DNA of 38,047 nucleotides from a virus (IMGVR_UViG_3300042486_000812:1-38047); one strand, 5' to 3'; shown: positions 30,101-37,308, counted from the stretch's first letter. Numbers and translations: made by a program. Notes: generated from the letters alone by a model not told the origin.

Positions 30101-30816
30101 TGTCCGTCCCTCCATACCGCTGTGATGCGTGAAAACTCGATGAGCCGCCGCATGATCGGCTCGCCTCGGTCTTCGCTGAACATTTTGCAAAGGACATCGC
30201 TCTTGGCGTTGGCCGTCCAGATTGTCGGCAACATGTTGGACGTGCGGTGTTCCAGCACGGCGTAAAGCTCCATTTCTCCCCTCTCGGTCATGCGTTGTTT
30301 GCCGAGGTCGTCGAGAAAAAACACGCTTGCCGTGTAGCATGCGCGGAGGTCTTTCTCCGCTTGCGCCTTGCGTGCCTTGTCATCGGCGAATTGATCGACG
30401 CATATTTTCCCGAATGTGGTCGAGGTCATCGCCGCGCATCGGTGGCCTGCTTGCACCATCCGGTTCATCAGCAAATAAGCCGCCCGTGTTTTCCCCTTGC
30501 CAGCCATGCCCACGAAGCCGACTCCCACCGGGTTCCATGTCCAGGTGAAAGCCGCCTCGCGGAAGCGTGCATGGATTCGTTCGGGGTCGGTGTCGCGGTA
30601 GAGAGGCGGGCAAATCGCCAGAAAGGCGTCTTCCCGCGCTTTTTTCTTGGCCTCCGCTACCTTGACCCTCTCGGCGTCTTCCGACGCCTTGCAGGCCCGT
30701 TCTTGGCAAGCCTCGCACCGTGTCTGCGTGAAGATCGTCCTTCCGCCAAACTCCACATCGTGCGGAGCAAACCCCGTTGCGCAGTCCGCGCAGTCTCGTG
30801 TTGTCATCGTTTGCAT
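30097..30816 (-). CDS. DnaC-like helicase loader (AAA+)
   Basis: 239 aa from the ATG at 30814-30816, five bases after the initiator stop; an in-frame ATG 18 bases upstream (30834) lies inside the initiator gene. Walker A is GMAGKGKT (about 103-110) and Walker B FFLDDLG (about 166-172). A zinc-binding knob has C9, C12, C34 and C37. An Arg-finger-like region follows with EPIMRRLIEFSRI. It would load the host replicative helicase onto the phage origin, with the initiator encoded just upstream. No phage helicase is seen, so the host DnaB is probably used. Confidence 0.88.
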   Translation of the reverse strand: MQTMTTRDCADCATGFAPHDVEFGGRTIFTQTRCEACQERACKASEDAERVKVAEAKKKAREDAFLAICPPLYRDTDPERIHARFREAAFTWTWNPVGVGFVGMAGKGKTRAAYLLMNRMVQAGHRCAAMTSTTFGKICVDQFADDKARKAQAEKDLRACYTASVFFLDDLGKQRMTERGEMELYAVLEHRTSNMLPTIWTANAKSDVLCKMFSEDRGEPIMRRLIEFSRITAVWRDGQ

Positions 30817-30821
30817 GTCGT

Positions 30822-31466
30822 TCAGTAACTCCATTGTGATTTTTGAGCGGGGATTGCCGGGCTGGATTTTTTGAGCCAACCGAAAAAGCCCCGTTGGTTT
30901 GCTGCCGTTCCCTTGCTGGCGCAGTAACGCTGAAAGGTTTTCAGTTCGCCATCGACATCGCGGTCAGGGAAATTCCGCCGCATGTTCTCCAACCATTCCG
31001 CGTTTTCCGTTTCAAGGTCGCCGACTGGCTCCTCGCGCGTTGGTAGGTCTGTAGTAATATCTTCTCTTCTCTTCTCTACTCTGGTCACACTTTTGTCACG
31101 GTCTGAGCGTGACATTTTCGTGACTCTTTCCTTAGCCTTCCGCATTGAGGCAAGCCCTCTTTCCTTAGCACTTTGCGAGCAATGCCTATCAAAGTTCGGG
31201 AAGATGATTTTCGAGTTTTTTAGCTCAAGCCAGCCCGCCTCTTGCATGCTCTCTGCAAATCTTTCGTTCCCTGCAATTTTGTTCAAATGCGCGAGTGCCG
31301 CGATATGTGTCACGCCGTCAGCGTGACAATTTCGTGACGCCCAGCCCCATATTTTGAGTAGCCTTCCCACTACCGTATCGGGGTCCATTCCTGTGGCCGT
31401 TGCTATCTGAAAAACCTCGGGCTTTTCGTGTAGGTGCAACTCTACTTTGATCCATTCACCGGCCAT
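30822..31466 (-). CDS. Replication initiator-like protein
   Basis: 214 aa from the ATG (31464-31466) one base after the SSB-like stop. The N-terminal 110 residues resemble a DnaT/phage replisome-organiser winged helix: EWIKVELHLHEKPEVFQIAT, DTVVGRLLKIWGWASRN, and ESMQEAGWLELKNSKIIF. A basic linker follows, and a C-terminal region (about 150-214) with NMRRNFPDRDVDGELKTFQR YCASKG matches helicase-loader interaction tails. It should recognise the origin and recruit the DnaC-like loader. A shorter paralogue lies at 36922-37308. Confidence 0.72.
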   Translation of the reverse strand: MAGEWIKVELHLHEKPEVFQIATATGMDPDTVVGRLLKIWGWASRNCHADGVTHIAALAHLNKIAGNERFAESMQEAGWLELKNSKIIFPNFDRHCSQSAKERGLASMRKAKERVTKMSRSDRDKSVTRVEKRREDITTDLPTREEPVGDLETENAEWLENMRRNFPDRDVDGELKTFQRYCASKGTAANQRGFFGWLKKSSPAIPAQKSQWSY

Positions 31467-31467
31467 A

Positions 31468-31776
31468 TTAAAAAGGAATCTCCTCCCCCGTGTCATCATG
31501 CGTCCGGCCTTGGTATCGGTCAGCCGGTCCCTGCGGTTTCCCTGCTGGCACACTGGCTTTTTTGAGATACTTCCAATTGCCGATGATCGGGCCGCGCTCG
31601 CCATTGTCCCGCCGCTCCTTGGAAATCTCCTGCGTTACAAATCCATCGTTGCCAAACTGGTCAGGCCCGCCCTTGTTGGCAAAGCACACGAGCCCGACAT
31701 ATTTCCCGTTCTTCCCGACATAGATTTCGCCCTTCTCGATCTTGGTGACATTGATGCTGGCTTTAATTTTAATCAT
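31468..31776 (-). CDS. SSB-like protein with acidic C-terminal tail
   Basis: 102 aa from ATG 31774-31776. The N-terminal half (IKIKASINVTKIEKGEIYVG, KNGKYVGLVCFANKGGPDQF) and the following FVTQEISKERRDNGERGPII fit an OB-fold-like, short phage DNA-binding family. The C-terminus is DDTGEEIPF, a close match in form to the DDDIPF tip of bacterial SSB, which binds replication and repair partners. It lies between RusA/recombination genes and the initiator, as expected for a phage SSB. No canonical SSB family call was possible by eye. Confidence 0.65.
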   Translation of the reverse strand: MIKIKASINVTKIEKGEIYVGKNGKYVGLVCFANKGGPDQFGNDGFVTQEISKERRDNGERGPIIGNWKYLKKASVPAGKPQGPADRYQGRTHDDTGEEIPF

Positions 31777-31972
31777 TTGCCGCCTCCGTGCTCTTTTCGT
31801 ATTTCCCGTTTTTCCAGAGCCATAATTCCCTCTTCGTTGTCTCAATGGTCGCAGCATCCTCGCGGGCGTTATTGCGTAGCGCCCGGATGACTGCCGTAAG
31901 CTCCATGTTTTCGATAAGGAGGTGATCGACCTCGGCCCGAAGCCGTTTGTTTTCTTGTAGGATTTCGTTCAT
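31769..31972 (-). CDS. Small coiled-coil protein, unknown
   Basis: 67 aa. Nearly all helical, with heptads in ILQENKRLRAEVDHLLIENM and a KRELWLWKNGKYEKS tail. The start overlaps the RusA stop in ATGA; the stop overlaps the SSB-like gene by 8 bases. Function unknown. Confidence 0.65.
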   Translation of the reverse strand: MNEILQENKRLRAEVDHLLIENMELTAVIRALRNNAREDAATIETTKRELWLWKNGKYEKSTEAAND

Positions 31973-32418
31973 TTCATTTCTGAGATTGTGATTTCAGCCC
32001 ACGATGCAGACCGCTCATGTGCGTATTTTTTGTGTATGAGTGCCGAAACAATTTGCGCATCGTCGCGCCAGACTCCGATTTGCGTCAGGGCATCCGTTGC
32101 CGCCTTGAAAATGTTGTCGGCGTCCGGTTTGCTGGTTTTCCACTCTGGTGCGGTTGGTTTGAGAGCGCCTTTGCTCGTGAGGTGGGATTTTGGTCGGGCG
32201 AAGTGACACCATAGAACGACCCGAATCGGGCCATCCGCCATGAGGTTCTGAGCGCCGGCCTTTGTGGCTGCTTCCGCGATGGCCCCTTTCCATGCCTCCG
32301 CTGTGCCGGGGTCGTAAACGCGAGCGGCGAATTTGCCTCCCCCCATGTTACGGGCGAAGGCTTTGGGCCGTGGTTGGCCTTTTGGCTCGGCAAAAACTTG
32401 GAATGTGATGGCCTTCAT
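31969..32418 (-). CDS. rusA: RusA-type Holliday junction resolvase
   Basis: 149 aa from the ATG (32416-32418) one base after the upstream stop. The RusA signature is clear: FAEPKGQPRPKAF at the start, and KPDADNIFKAATDALTQIGVWRDDAQI with the catalytic Asp set D99, D101 and D120. RusA resolves four-way junctions in recombination and packaging substrates. Its location after the annealase and exonuclease pair fits a recombination-dependent replication strategy. Confidence 0.93.
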   Translation of the reverse strand: MKAITFQVFAEPKGQPRPKAFARNMGGGKFAARVYDPGTAEAWKGAIAEAATKAGAQNLMADGPIRVVLWCHFARPKSHLTSKGALKPTAPEWKTSKPDADNIFKAATDALTQIGVWRDDAQIVSALIHKKYAHERSASWAEITISEMK

Positions 32419-32419
32419 C

Positions 32420-32779
32420 TTAGCTAATACCAAGAAGCGCCTTTTGCTCTTCAGTGAGTTGAAGCGATGCAATAAGCCTCTCGCGCTCGCGGTCTTGTTC
32501 TCGCTCGCGCTCTAATTTTAGCATGTGTTCAACAGCATCTTTTTTTGTGCTATCGAACCATTTAGAGATACGAGCTACATTATTTCGATCCGTTGCCGTT
32601 CTTGGCATGATTTTGCCAATAACATAATCACGACGGTATCCCATCGAATCAGCCAATTTACTGCACTGATTCAAGAGTTCTTCGTAAGCCGCCAATGTGA
32701 TTGAAAGCTCGTCCTCCATGATTCCTAACAAATGATTTTTAGAGGTTTCTTCCATTTTTTCCGTTTTTGTTTTTTTCAT
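32420..32779 (-). CDS. Early protein, unknown, A+T-richer
   Basis: 119 aa. It begins KKTKTEKMEETSKNHLLGIM and has central helices (AYEELLNQCSKLADSMGYRR, IGKIMPRTATDRNNVARISK), closing in an RED-rich coil (LEREREQDRERERLIASLQL). The coding sequence is visibly richer in A and T than its neighbours, hinting at recent acquisition. No family recognised. Confidence 0.65.
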   Translation of the reverse strand: MKKTKTEKMEETSKNHLLGIMEDELSITLAAYEELLNQCSKLADSMGYRRDYVIGKIMPRTATDRNNVARISKWFDSTKKDAVEHMLKLEREREQDRERERLIASLQLTEEQKALLGIS

Positions 32780-32793
32780 GTGGATGATTTCCT

Positions 32794-33126
32794 TTATGCT
32801 CGGCAGTAAATTGCTGCGCGGCGAATCTCAGCCGCCCTTTGCGTCATCTCCCGTGCTTGGTGTTCCAGCCAGTTCGCGGCGTGGGCGATTTCGTCGCAGT
32901 CTGCGCACGATGCCGCCTTGTAGCCTCGCTGGCCGCTAATGACCCTGCCCCCGCTGGCGTTGGCCAATGCCCGGATCGTGCGGTCGTTGCAGTCCGGTTC
33001 CTCCAAGGCCCGCGCCGAGACCCATGTCCCGGCGCGAGCCAGCCGCTCCACAAAAACCTCAACACGCTCTGGCGTGATCTTCGGCGCGCCCTTCTTTGGG
33101 CGGAAAAGCTCAAGTTGCATCGTCAT
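32794..33126 (-). CDS. Winged-helix-like small protein
   Basis: 110 aa. The central segment GTWVSARALEEPDCNDRTIR ALANASGG.VISGQRGYK looks like a DNA-binding winged helix. The last 40 residues are a charged helix with EQAREM-like pattern, and two Cys pairs (CADC, 73-76 region) could bind zinc. It sits beside the recombination genes with an ATGA overlap. Function unknown. Confidence 0.6.
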   Translation of the reverse strand: MTMQLELFRPKKGAPKITPERVEVFVERLARAGTWVSARALEEPDCNDRTIRALANASGGRVISGQRGYKAASCADCDEIAHAANWLEHQAREMTQRAAEIRRAAIYCRA

Positions 33127-33377
33127 ATGGCAAGCTCCTGCTGTGCTGGGTTGCTGACATTCTTCTCGGTCTCATCCGTGGTCTTGACCGCATACGAGAG
33201 GCGAACTTTGAGATTCCGAGTCGGCCCGCTGTGGTCGAGCTTCACCGCGATGCTCACGCTGCCGTTTCGGTCTTCGCTATCCGAGACCGCCCGGAGGATG
33301 CCGATCCAATGGGTTTCGAGGATGTCACCCACGAGCGCCTTGGCCTCCTCAAGCTCGATGTCGTTGTAATCTTCCAT
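33123..33377 (-). CDS. Small protein of the recombination block, unknown
   Basis: 84 aa. It begins DYNDIELEEAKALVGDILET and has beta strands SVSIAVKLDHSGPTRNLKVR LSYAVKTTDETEKNV. The combination of strand pattern and location next to the exonuclease and annealase is seen in many phages, where the protein is not characterised. The start is 2 bases after the exonuclease stop. Confidence 0.66.
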   Translation of the reverse strand: MEDYNDIELEEAKALVGDILETHWIGILRAVSDSEDRNGSVSIAVKLDHSGPTRNLKVRLSYAVKTTDETEKNVSNPAQQELAI

Positions 33378-33379
33378 AA

Positions 33380-34189
33380 TTACTTAGCCCAGCGGGGCAG
33401 GGTGATGGTTTCGATCTCCTGCGAGTAGGCAGGCCAGATTCCCGACTCCTGGCATTGTTCCAAGAGGTCGAGTTGACGGGTGTTTTTTTCCCGACCGAGG
33501 GCGATGCTCTCGGCATCGAGGCAGTAAACCCCGACCGCATAAGGCGCGACCTTTTCCACCGCGATGAACAGGAAGAAACTCGCCTCCAAGAGGTCCATGT
33601 AATACGCCGCCTGTTGAGCGTAGCCAAAAGCCGCGATGGATTTTGCAAAGCCTTCGGGCGATGCGTCCTCCGTGGTCTTGATGTCGCCGATGGTGGTCGC
33701 CCCTTGAGAGTCCACGGCTACGATGTCCAGACGCCCCTTGAGCAAAAGCCCCTCCGGGTTGTTCCGAACGATGCGCCGGAAAACGGACACCTCCCTCTTG
33801 GCTCCGTCAAGGATCGCCGCCGCTGCGGGGTGGGATGCCACCGATACCGCCGCGCCTTTCAGCGCCTCGTTTTGCTCTGCCGTGATGATCGGTAGCGTTT
33901 GCGCGTCCCGCCATGCCTTGCCCTCTTTGGTCACGAAGGTCATTCCGTCCGGCTTCACCGCAAACGAACCCTCCAACCTGTGCGGCTCCAAAGCCGCACG
34001 GTGGAGAAGCGTTCCGAATACCATGGCGGGAGTCGGTTCGCTCTTTGGCTGCGTGAGTTGCGCGAGGTAATGCGCAGGGCTTTTGCCCATCGATTTGAGG
34101 GCCGAAATGTTGACGCCTGTCGCTGCGCGGTAGGTATCCTCCGCGAGGTCGAAATAAACCCCCTCCGCTCCGTCTTGGAAGGCGCTCAT
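33380..34189 (-). CDS. RecE-like PD-(D/E)XK exonuclease
   Basis: 269 aa, matching the RecE C-terminal nuclease (DUF3799). Conserved points: NISALKSMGKSPAHYLAQL, GTLLHRAALEP with H63, LKGRLDIVAVDSQGATTIGD with D155, DIKTTEDAS with D169 and K171, and QQAAYYMDL (about 192-200). It would digest 5' strands of linear double-stranded DNA to expose ssDNA for the annealase coded just upstream. The start overlaps the bet stop (ATGA). Confidence 0.9.
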   Translation of the reverse strand: MSAFQDGAEGVYFDLAEDTYRAATGVNISALKSMGKSPAHYLAQLTQPKSEPTPAMVFGTLLHRAALEPHRLEGSFAVKPDGMTFVTKEGKAWRDAQTLPIITAEQNEALKGAAVSVASHPAAAAILDGAKREVSVFRRIVRNNPEGLLLKGRLDIVAVDSQGATTIGDIKTTEDASPEGFAKSIAAFGYAQQAAYYMDLLEASFFLFIAVEKVAPYAVGVYCLDAESIALGREKNTRQLDLLEQCQESGIWPAYSQEIETITLPRWAK

Positions 34190-35058
34190 TTAGCGCCCTC
34201 CTCGATAGCTGTGAGGATTTCGTTGATGTCTGCGAGTGCGGCATTTGCGGCATCATCCGAGAGTTCGGAGACCAGCTTTGATTTGCCTACCAGTTGCGGG
34301 GCCGTGGCTTTCAGTGCTTTGAGGAAATCCGCCTCAGAAACGCCTGCGTCTGTAATCGCCACTTGAATCTGTCGCTGTGGCGTATCCGCCTCAAATTTTG
34401 GCAATTCTTCCACGGATTGCACCTCCTGCACCGGCTCACCCATCGGGATGTCGTCCTCGATGTCCTCCGGCTCCACAGCACGAGGGCGGAAAACGGGTTT
34501 TGCACCGGCAACGATCTGCACTTGTCCGCTGATGTCCCTCGCCTCGTCTTCGTCATGGATGCCGCTCACGCCGAAGGCCAAGCGGATTGCTTGAATGATC
34601 GCCTTATTGCGAATCATGCGGCGAGGCATTTGGTTCCACGGGTCGGTGTTGCGTTTGCACTCCTCGAAATACTCAGTCACCTTCACCGGGTGGCTGCGGT
34701 CTTTGAGGTAGATTGTCCCCGTTGCGTGAGTCGGTGTTTTGCCGTCTCCGTAAACCTCGACATCCATGCCGTCGAAATTCGGTTGGCGGTTGGCGATTTT
34801 GATCCAGCCATCCACCCCCACCATCGGAGTGATGCCCCCGCCCTTTTTCGGGAAAGCGTAAAGCTCCTTTAAGATCGGGTTGAGTTCGTAGGTGTTGGCC
34901 GTCACGACCAGAGCCAGAAGCTCGTCATCAGTCGCGCCTTTGAAGACCGTGTTTTTAAGAGTCGAATGCAGCTTGGCCGGGTCCACATTGCAGCGCGAAG
35001 CCATCACAGCCAGCGCGGAGGGTTTTTGTTGCGGTGCAACGATTATTTGGTTAGTCAT
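34186..35058 (-). CDS. bet: Single-strand annealing protein, Bet/RecT superfamily
   Basis: 290 aa. The Bet-type core is obvious: LHSTLKNTVFKGATDDELLA, LNPILKELYAFPKKGGGITP, MVGVDGWIKIANRQPNFDGM and PRRMIRNKAIIQAIRLAFG. The C-terminal 90 residues are acidic, with EPEDIEDDIPMGEPVQEVQS, and variable, ending in a helical domain. It anneals complementary ssDNA and partners with the exonuclease. The recombination module may also drive exchange between related phages through dispersed boundary elements. Confidence 0.95.
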   Translation of the reverse strand: MTNQIIVAPQQKPSALAVMASRCNVDPAKLHSTLKNTVFKGATDDELLALVVTANTYELNPILKELYAFPKKGGGITPMVGVDGWIKIANRQPNFDGMDVEVYGDGKTPTHATGTIYLKDRSHPVKVTEYFEECKRNTDPWNQMPRRMIRNKAIIQAIRLAFGVSGIHDEDEARDISGQVQIVAGAKPVFRPRAVEPEDIEDDIPMGEPVQEVQSVEELPKFEADTPQRQIQVAITDAGVSEADFLKALKATAPQLVGKSKLVSELSDDAANAALADINEILTAIEEGAK

Positions 35059-35089
35059 TTTTTGTTACTCAGTTATTGGGTTACTCATC

Positions 35090-35127
35090 GCCTTCGTCGG
35101 GTTGCCGCCCGTCGAAGGCACTTTTTT
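35090..35127 (+). terminator. Plus-strand-oriented terminator hairpin
   Basis: GCCTTCGTCGGG (35090-35101) and CCCGTCGAAGGC (35108-35119) form a 12-bp stem with one mismatch and a 6-base loop. On the plus strand it is followed by ACTTTTTTG (35120-35128). On the minus strand (the operon direction) there is no T run. It would block plus-strand transcription heading into the region with the antisense gene at 35898. Confidence 0.7.
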
Positions 35128-35147
35128 GTTCCGGGGTGGAAAATTGT

Positions 35148-35297
35148 TCAGTCCTCGTCGTCAAATTCTTCCCATCGGCGCTTGCGCTCTTGGAAGTCAC
35201 GGATTTCGTTGCGGTAGCTATCGCGTCCGAGGTAATAGGAGGCGAGGCACGAGCCGAGGGTTAGAACGGCAATTGAAATGGCGAGGGTGGCGCTCAT
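35148..35297 (-). CDS. Tiny N-terminal membrane/signal-anchor protein
   Basis: 49 aa, start ATG at 35295-35297 overlapping the upstream stop. The first 22 residues are hydrophobic (SATLAISIAVLTLGSCLASY), followed by a charged tail (RNEIRDFQERKRRWEEFDDE). This predicts a membrane-anchored peptide with a cytoplasmic or periplasmic charged tail. Not recognised. Confidence 0.55.
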   Translation of the reverse strand: MSATLAISIAVLTLGSCLASYYLGRDSYRNEIRDFQERKRRWEEFDDED

Positions 35298-35515
35298 TTT
35301 GCCTCCTTCACTCTTTTAAAATTCAATTCAAACAGCTCCCTGTCTTTGTTTAGGAAGAACAAAGTTTTTATCGCTGTGTTCCAAAGAAGTTGATTGCTTT
35401 CGGCTTTATCAATTTGTGAAAAAAACTTAACACCAGCCCTTTTAAGTCTAATTTCAAATCTCTTAGGAAGGTGCATATCAAAACTTCCATCGAACCCGGC
35501 TTTTGTTGCCCTCAT
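35294..35515 (-). CDS. Small basic protein, unknown
   Basis: 73 aa, ATGA-overlapping on both sides. It reads KAGFDGSFDMHLPKRFEIRL, KRAGVKFFSQIDKAESNQLL and TLFFLNKDRELFELNFKRVK. The coding DNA is A+T-richer than the flanking genes. The LPKRFEIRLKRAG segment looks beta-rich. Unrecognised. Confidence 0.6.
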   Translation of the reverse strand: MRATKAGFDGSFDMHLPKRFEIRLKRAGVKFFSQIDKAESNQLLWNTAIKTLFFLNKDRELFELNFKRVKEAK

Positions 35516-35730
35516 TTTCTCTTCCCCTTCTTTGTCCGTGGTTGCGGAGGCTCAGGAAACCTCGCCCAGTAAACAGGCGCATCCGGCAGGCGCTCGGCGG
35601 AAATATCCCGCCATGTCTCCCCGTCCAGAAATCCGGTTGTGACATCCCCGTCCTCGAGGGCGAGGATCACCGTCTCGTCAGCATCCGGCAGCTCGTCGGT
35701 CGAGGCGATCCATTCGATGCTCGAGGTCAT
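35512..35730 (-). CDS. DUF551-like small protein
   Basis: 72 aa from ATG 35728-35730. The pattern SSIEWIASTDELPDADETVI then LALEDGDVTTGFLDGETWRD and PVYWARFPEPPQ matches DUF551 (W-I-S-x-x-x-x-L-P ... V.HW.PLPEPP). DUF551 proteins are frequent phage early proteins of unknown function. The C-terminus is basic (PRTKKGKRK). Confidence 0.75.
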   Translation of the reverse strand: MTSSIEWIASTDELPDADETVILALEDGDVTTGFLDGETWRDISAERLPDAPVYWARFPEPPQPRTKKGKRK

Positions 35731-36248
35731 TTGGCTCTCCCTTCCGTCTTGCAAGCCAAAGCCAATTCAGGGCGAAAGCTGGTAGATAAAGCTTCCGCTT
35801 CTTCCCGAGAACCCACTACTTGCACTTCATGCCGACATTTTGCCTCCCCTTTCTCCGTTGACGCTACCGCAGCGCATCCCGTAGCCTGCGCCCAGTTATG
35901 GGAACCAAACTCGCAGGGATCACAGTCGGGAAGCTCAAGGCAGAGCTGGAGTGTTGGCCGGATGACATGCAGCTCACATTTGGAGGTCTCACCTTTTATC
36001 GCCTCAAGCAACGCGGCCCGGAATTGCTCCAGATGGAGTTCAACCAGACGGTCTATCTTGATAGCGAAGTGATAGTCCGGGTGAGCGAGCACAACATTCT
36101 GTCTCGGGAACTCCCCGGTTCTGGCAGTAATTAACGCCGCCAACACATTTTGCCCGGTAGTCTGCGGGTAATAGGAAGCATCCATGCGGCCATCGATCAT
36201 CTCGACCGCCCCACCGGAAGGGATTGGGATTCTGAGCGAGCGGTTCAT
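35727..36248 (-). CDS. Early-operon protein overlapping an antisense gene
   Basis: 173 aa with ATGA junctions to both neighbours, so it fits the coupled operon. The first 50 residues (NRSLRIPIPSGGAVEMIDGR) look protein-like. The middle (about 48-117) is the exact antisense of a well-conserved-looking gene at 35898-36134. The tail ends SFRPELALACKTEGRAK. It could be a real gene with an embedded antisense partner, or an operon ORF preserved only as a reading frame. The coding status of the middle is uncertain. Confidence 0.5.
   Translation of the reverse strand: MNRSLRIPIPSGGAVEMIDGRMDASYYPQTTGQNVLAALITARTGEFPRQNVVLAHPDYHFAIKIDRLVELHLEQFRAALLEAIKGETSKCELHVIRPTLQLCLELPDCDPCEFGSHNWAQATGCAAVASTEKGEAKCRHEVQVVGSREEAEALSTSFRPELALACKTEGRAK
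35898..36134 (+). CDS. Antisense small gene of the GLTFYRLKQRG family
   Basis: 78 aa on the plus strand. It reads ITVGKLKAELECWPDDMQLT, then FGGLTFYRLKQRGPELLQME and FNQTVYLDSEV. GGLTFYRLKQRG...(Q)xEFN followed by a Tyr-Leu-Asp closure is, to my recollection, the signature of a common short phage protein of unknown function. It is therefore likely to be a real gene although it runs against the operon. No convincing Shine-Dalgarno sequence precedes ATG 35898. The start may instead be in the GGGATCACAGTCGGG region. Confidence 0.7.
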   Translation: MGTKLAGITVGKLKAELECWPDDMQLTFGGLTFYRLKQRGPELLQMEFNQTVYLDSEVIVRVSEHNILSRELPGSGSN

Positions 36249-36502
36249 TTTGCCTCCTCCACCAGTTTGACCTTGAGCGAAGCGCTACCGACCGGACGAA
36301 CTTCGGCCACGAGTTGCAGAATCTGATAAGTCGCAGACGATGCGGCATCCCGATCCTTCAACGGCGTGTCTGACTCTTGCCACCAGTCCGCAAAATCCTT
36401 CCGGATGAATGCCTCTGCCCCTGCGCGGGTCTCGTAGGGGCCGAAAATGTTCATCATCCCGATTTTCTCGGCCTCCGTGTCGATCACGTAAAAGGCGCTC
36501 AT
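36245..36502 (-). CDS. Small early protein, unknown
   Basis: 85 aa from ATG 36500-36502 overlapping the upstream stop. It has SAFYVIDTEAEKIGMMNIFG, YETRAGAEAFIRKDFADWWQ and ATYQILQLVAEVRPVGSASL, i.e. an alpha/beta protein. The YVIDxEaekiG and GPYxTRxxAExxI pattern resembles short phage proteins with a WGR-like or response-type fold, without certain identity. ATGA coupled. Confidence 0.65.
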   Translation of the reverse strand: MSAFYVIDTEAEKIGMMNIFGPYETRAGAEAFIRKDFADWWQESDTPLKDRDAASSATYQILQLVAEVRPVGSASLKVKLVEEAK

Positions 36503-36618
36503 CGTGCGATTCTCCAGGTTGCCCAAGCCAGCCCGACAAGCGGGGCGATGGTGCCGAGGTATTGGATGAAATAGCCGAGCGAGCGGCAGACGGTTTGTGG
36601 GTCGTGTAGGTCGATCAT
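36499..36618 (-). CDS. Tiny membrane protein
   Basis: 39 aa, start ATG at 36616-36618 overlapping the upstream stop (TTATGA). A single hydrophobic segment (YFIQYLGTIAPLVGLAWATW) forms nearly the whole second half. Not recognised; presumably membrane-bound. Confidence 0.5.
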   Translation of the reverse strand: MIDLHDPQTVCRSLGYFIQYLGTIAPLVGLAWATWRIAR

Positions 36619-36755
36619 AATTTGGTTGGTGTGACGTGGGTGGCTTGAAGCCGGTGCTTCAGAAAAAACTTGATGCGGGCATCCCCGAACCCGCAGGCGC
36701 GGATCGTGTCGGTGATGTCGCCCGACTGGCAGAGGTAGAGGCGGGGGGATTTCAT
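36615..36755 (-). CDS. Tiny basic protein
   Basis: 46 aa, starting inside the helix-turn-helix gene's stop (ATGA at 36752-36755) and ending with the overlap to the next gene. It reads SPRLYLCQSGDITDTIRACG then DARIKFFLKHRLQATHVTPT. Coupled on both sides, but no function is known. Confidence 0.52.
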   Translation of the reverse strand: MKSPRLYLCQSGDITDTIRACGFGDARIKFFLKHRLQATHVTPTKL

Positions 36756-36925
36756 TCTTGGACCCCCTTCTCAACGGCTTCGTCGAGTTCTGAGACTTTC
36801 AGCAGGATCGAGCCGCCGAGTTTGTAAAACTTCACGATCCCCTCGCCTTTCAGCGCATAGAGGGTGGTAACTGAGATCGAGAGATATTCGGCCGCTTCCT
36901 TGGGCTTGAGGTATCCGGGGTTCAT
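36752..36925 (-). CDS. Excisionase/MerR-type helix-turn-helix protein
   Basis: 57 aa. Clear HTH_17/excisionase pattern: YLKPKEAAEYLSISVTTLYA LKGEG then VKFYKLGGSILLKVSELDEA. It overlaps both neighbours by ATGA. It may act as excisionase (binding the TTGACA repeats beside int) or as an early regulator. Its distance from int (about 36 kb in the window, under 3 kb on the circle) fits either role. Confidence 0.82.
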   Translation of the reverse strand: MNPGYLKPKEAAEYLSISVTTLYALKGEGIVKFYKLGGSILLKVSELDEAVEKGVQE

Positions 36926-37308
36926 TTCGATGCCTCCTCTTTTTCCAGTTCCGCGATGAGCGCTTTCATCATCCGGTGCGCGGATGTTCGCTTGGCAGAT
37001 AGGCTGCGTGTCTTCGCCTCCTTGCCGTTGTGTTTTTCAAAATTTACCAGGCTCGACTTGCCATTGCGGCGAGTCATCCAGCCCACCTTCACCAGCGCCT
37101 CGGCAAATCCGGTGCAGGCCGTCAGGCGGTCCAAGAATGCCTCCGCGCTTTCAGGTGCCGCGCCTTTTACCGAATGGGCGTCAAACCACACCCACACCCG
37201 CATCAACTTTCCGAGCACTGCATCGGTGTCGATTTTGAGATGGCTGGCGATTTCCATCACCTCGGGTTTGTCGGGAGTGCCAGACTCCAATTTTATCCAG
37301 CTACTCAT
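36922..37308 (-). CDS. Initiator N-domain paralogue (small, no C-terminal part)
   Basis: 128 aa from the ATG (37306-37308) overlapping the RHH stop; the frame is open further upstream, but that part is the RHH gene. It mirrors the N-terminal 110 residues of the initiator at 30822-31466. Both have SSWIKLESGTPDKPEVMEIA/EWIKVELHLHEKPEVFQIA, then IDTDAVLGKLMRVWVWF/MDPDTVVGRLLKIWGW, a FAEALVKVGW/FAESMQEAGW pair and a FEKH/FDRH. The C-terminal helicase-loader-interacting region is absent. It may compete with or regulate the full initiator. Confidence 0.7.
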   Translation of the reverse strand: MSSWIKLESGTPDKPEVMEIASHLKIDTDAVLGKLMRVWVWFDAHSVKGAAPESAEAFLDRLTACTGFAEALVKVGWMTRRNGKSSLVNFEKHNGKEAKTRSLSAKRTSAHRMMKALIAELEKEEASK

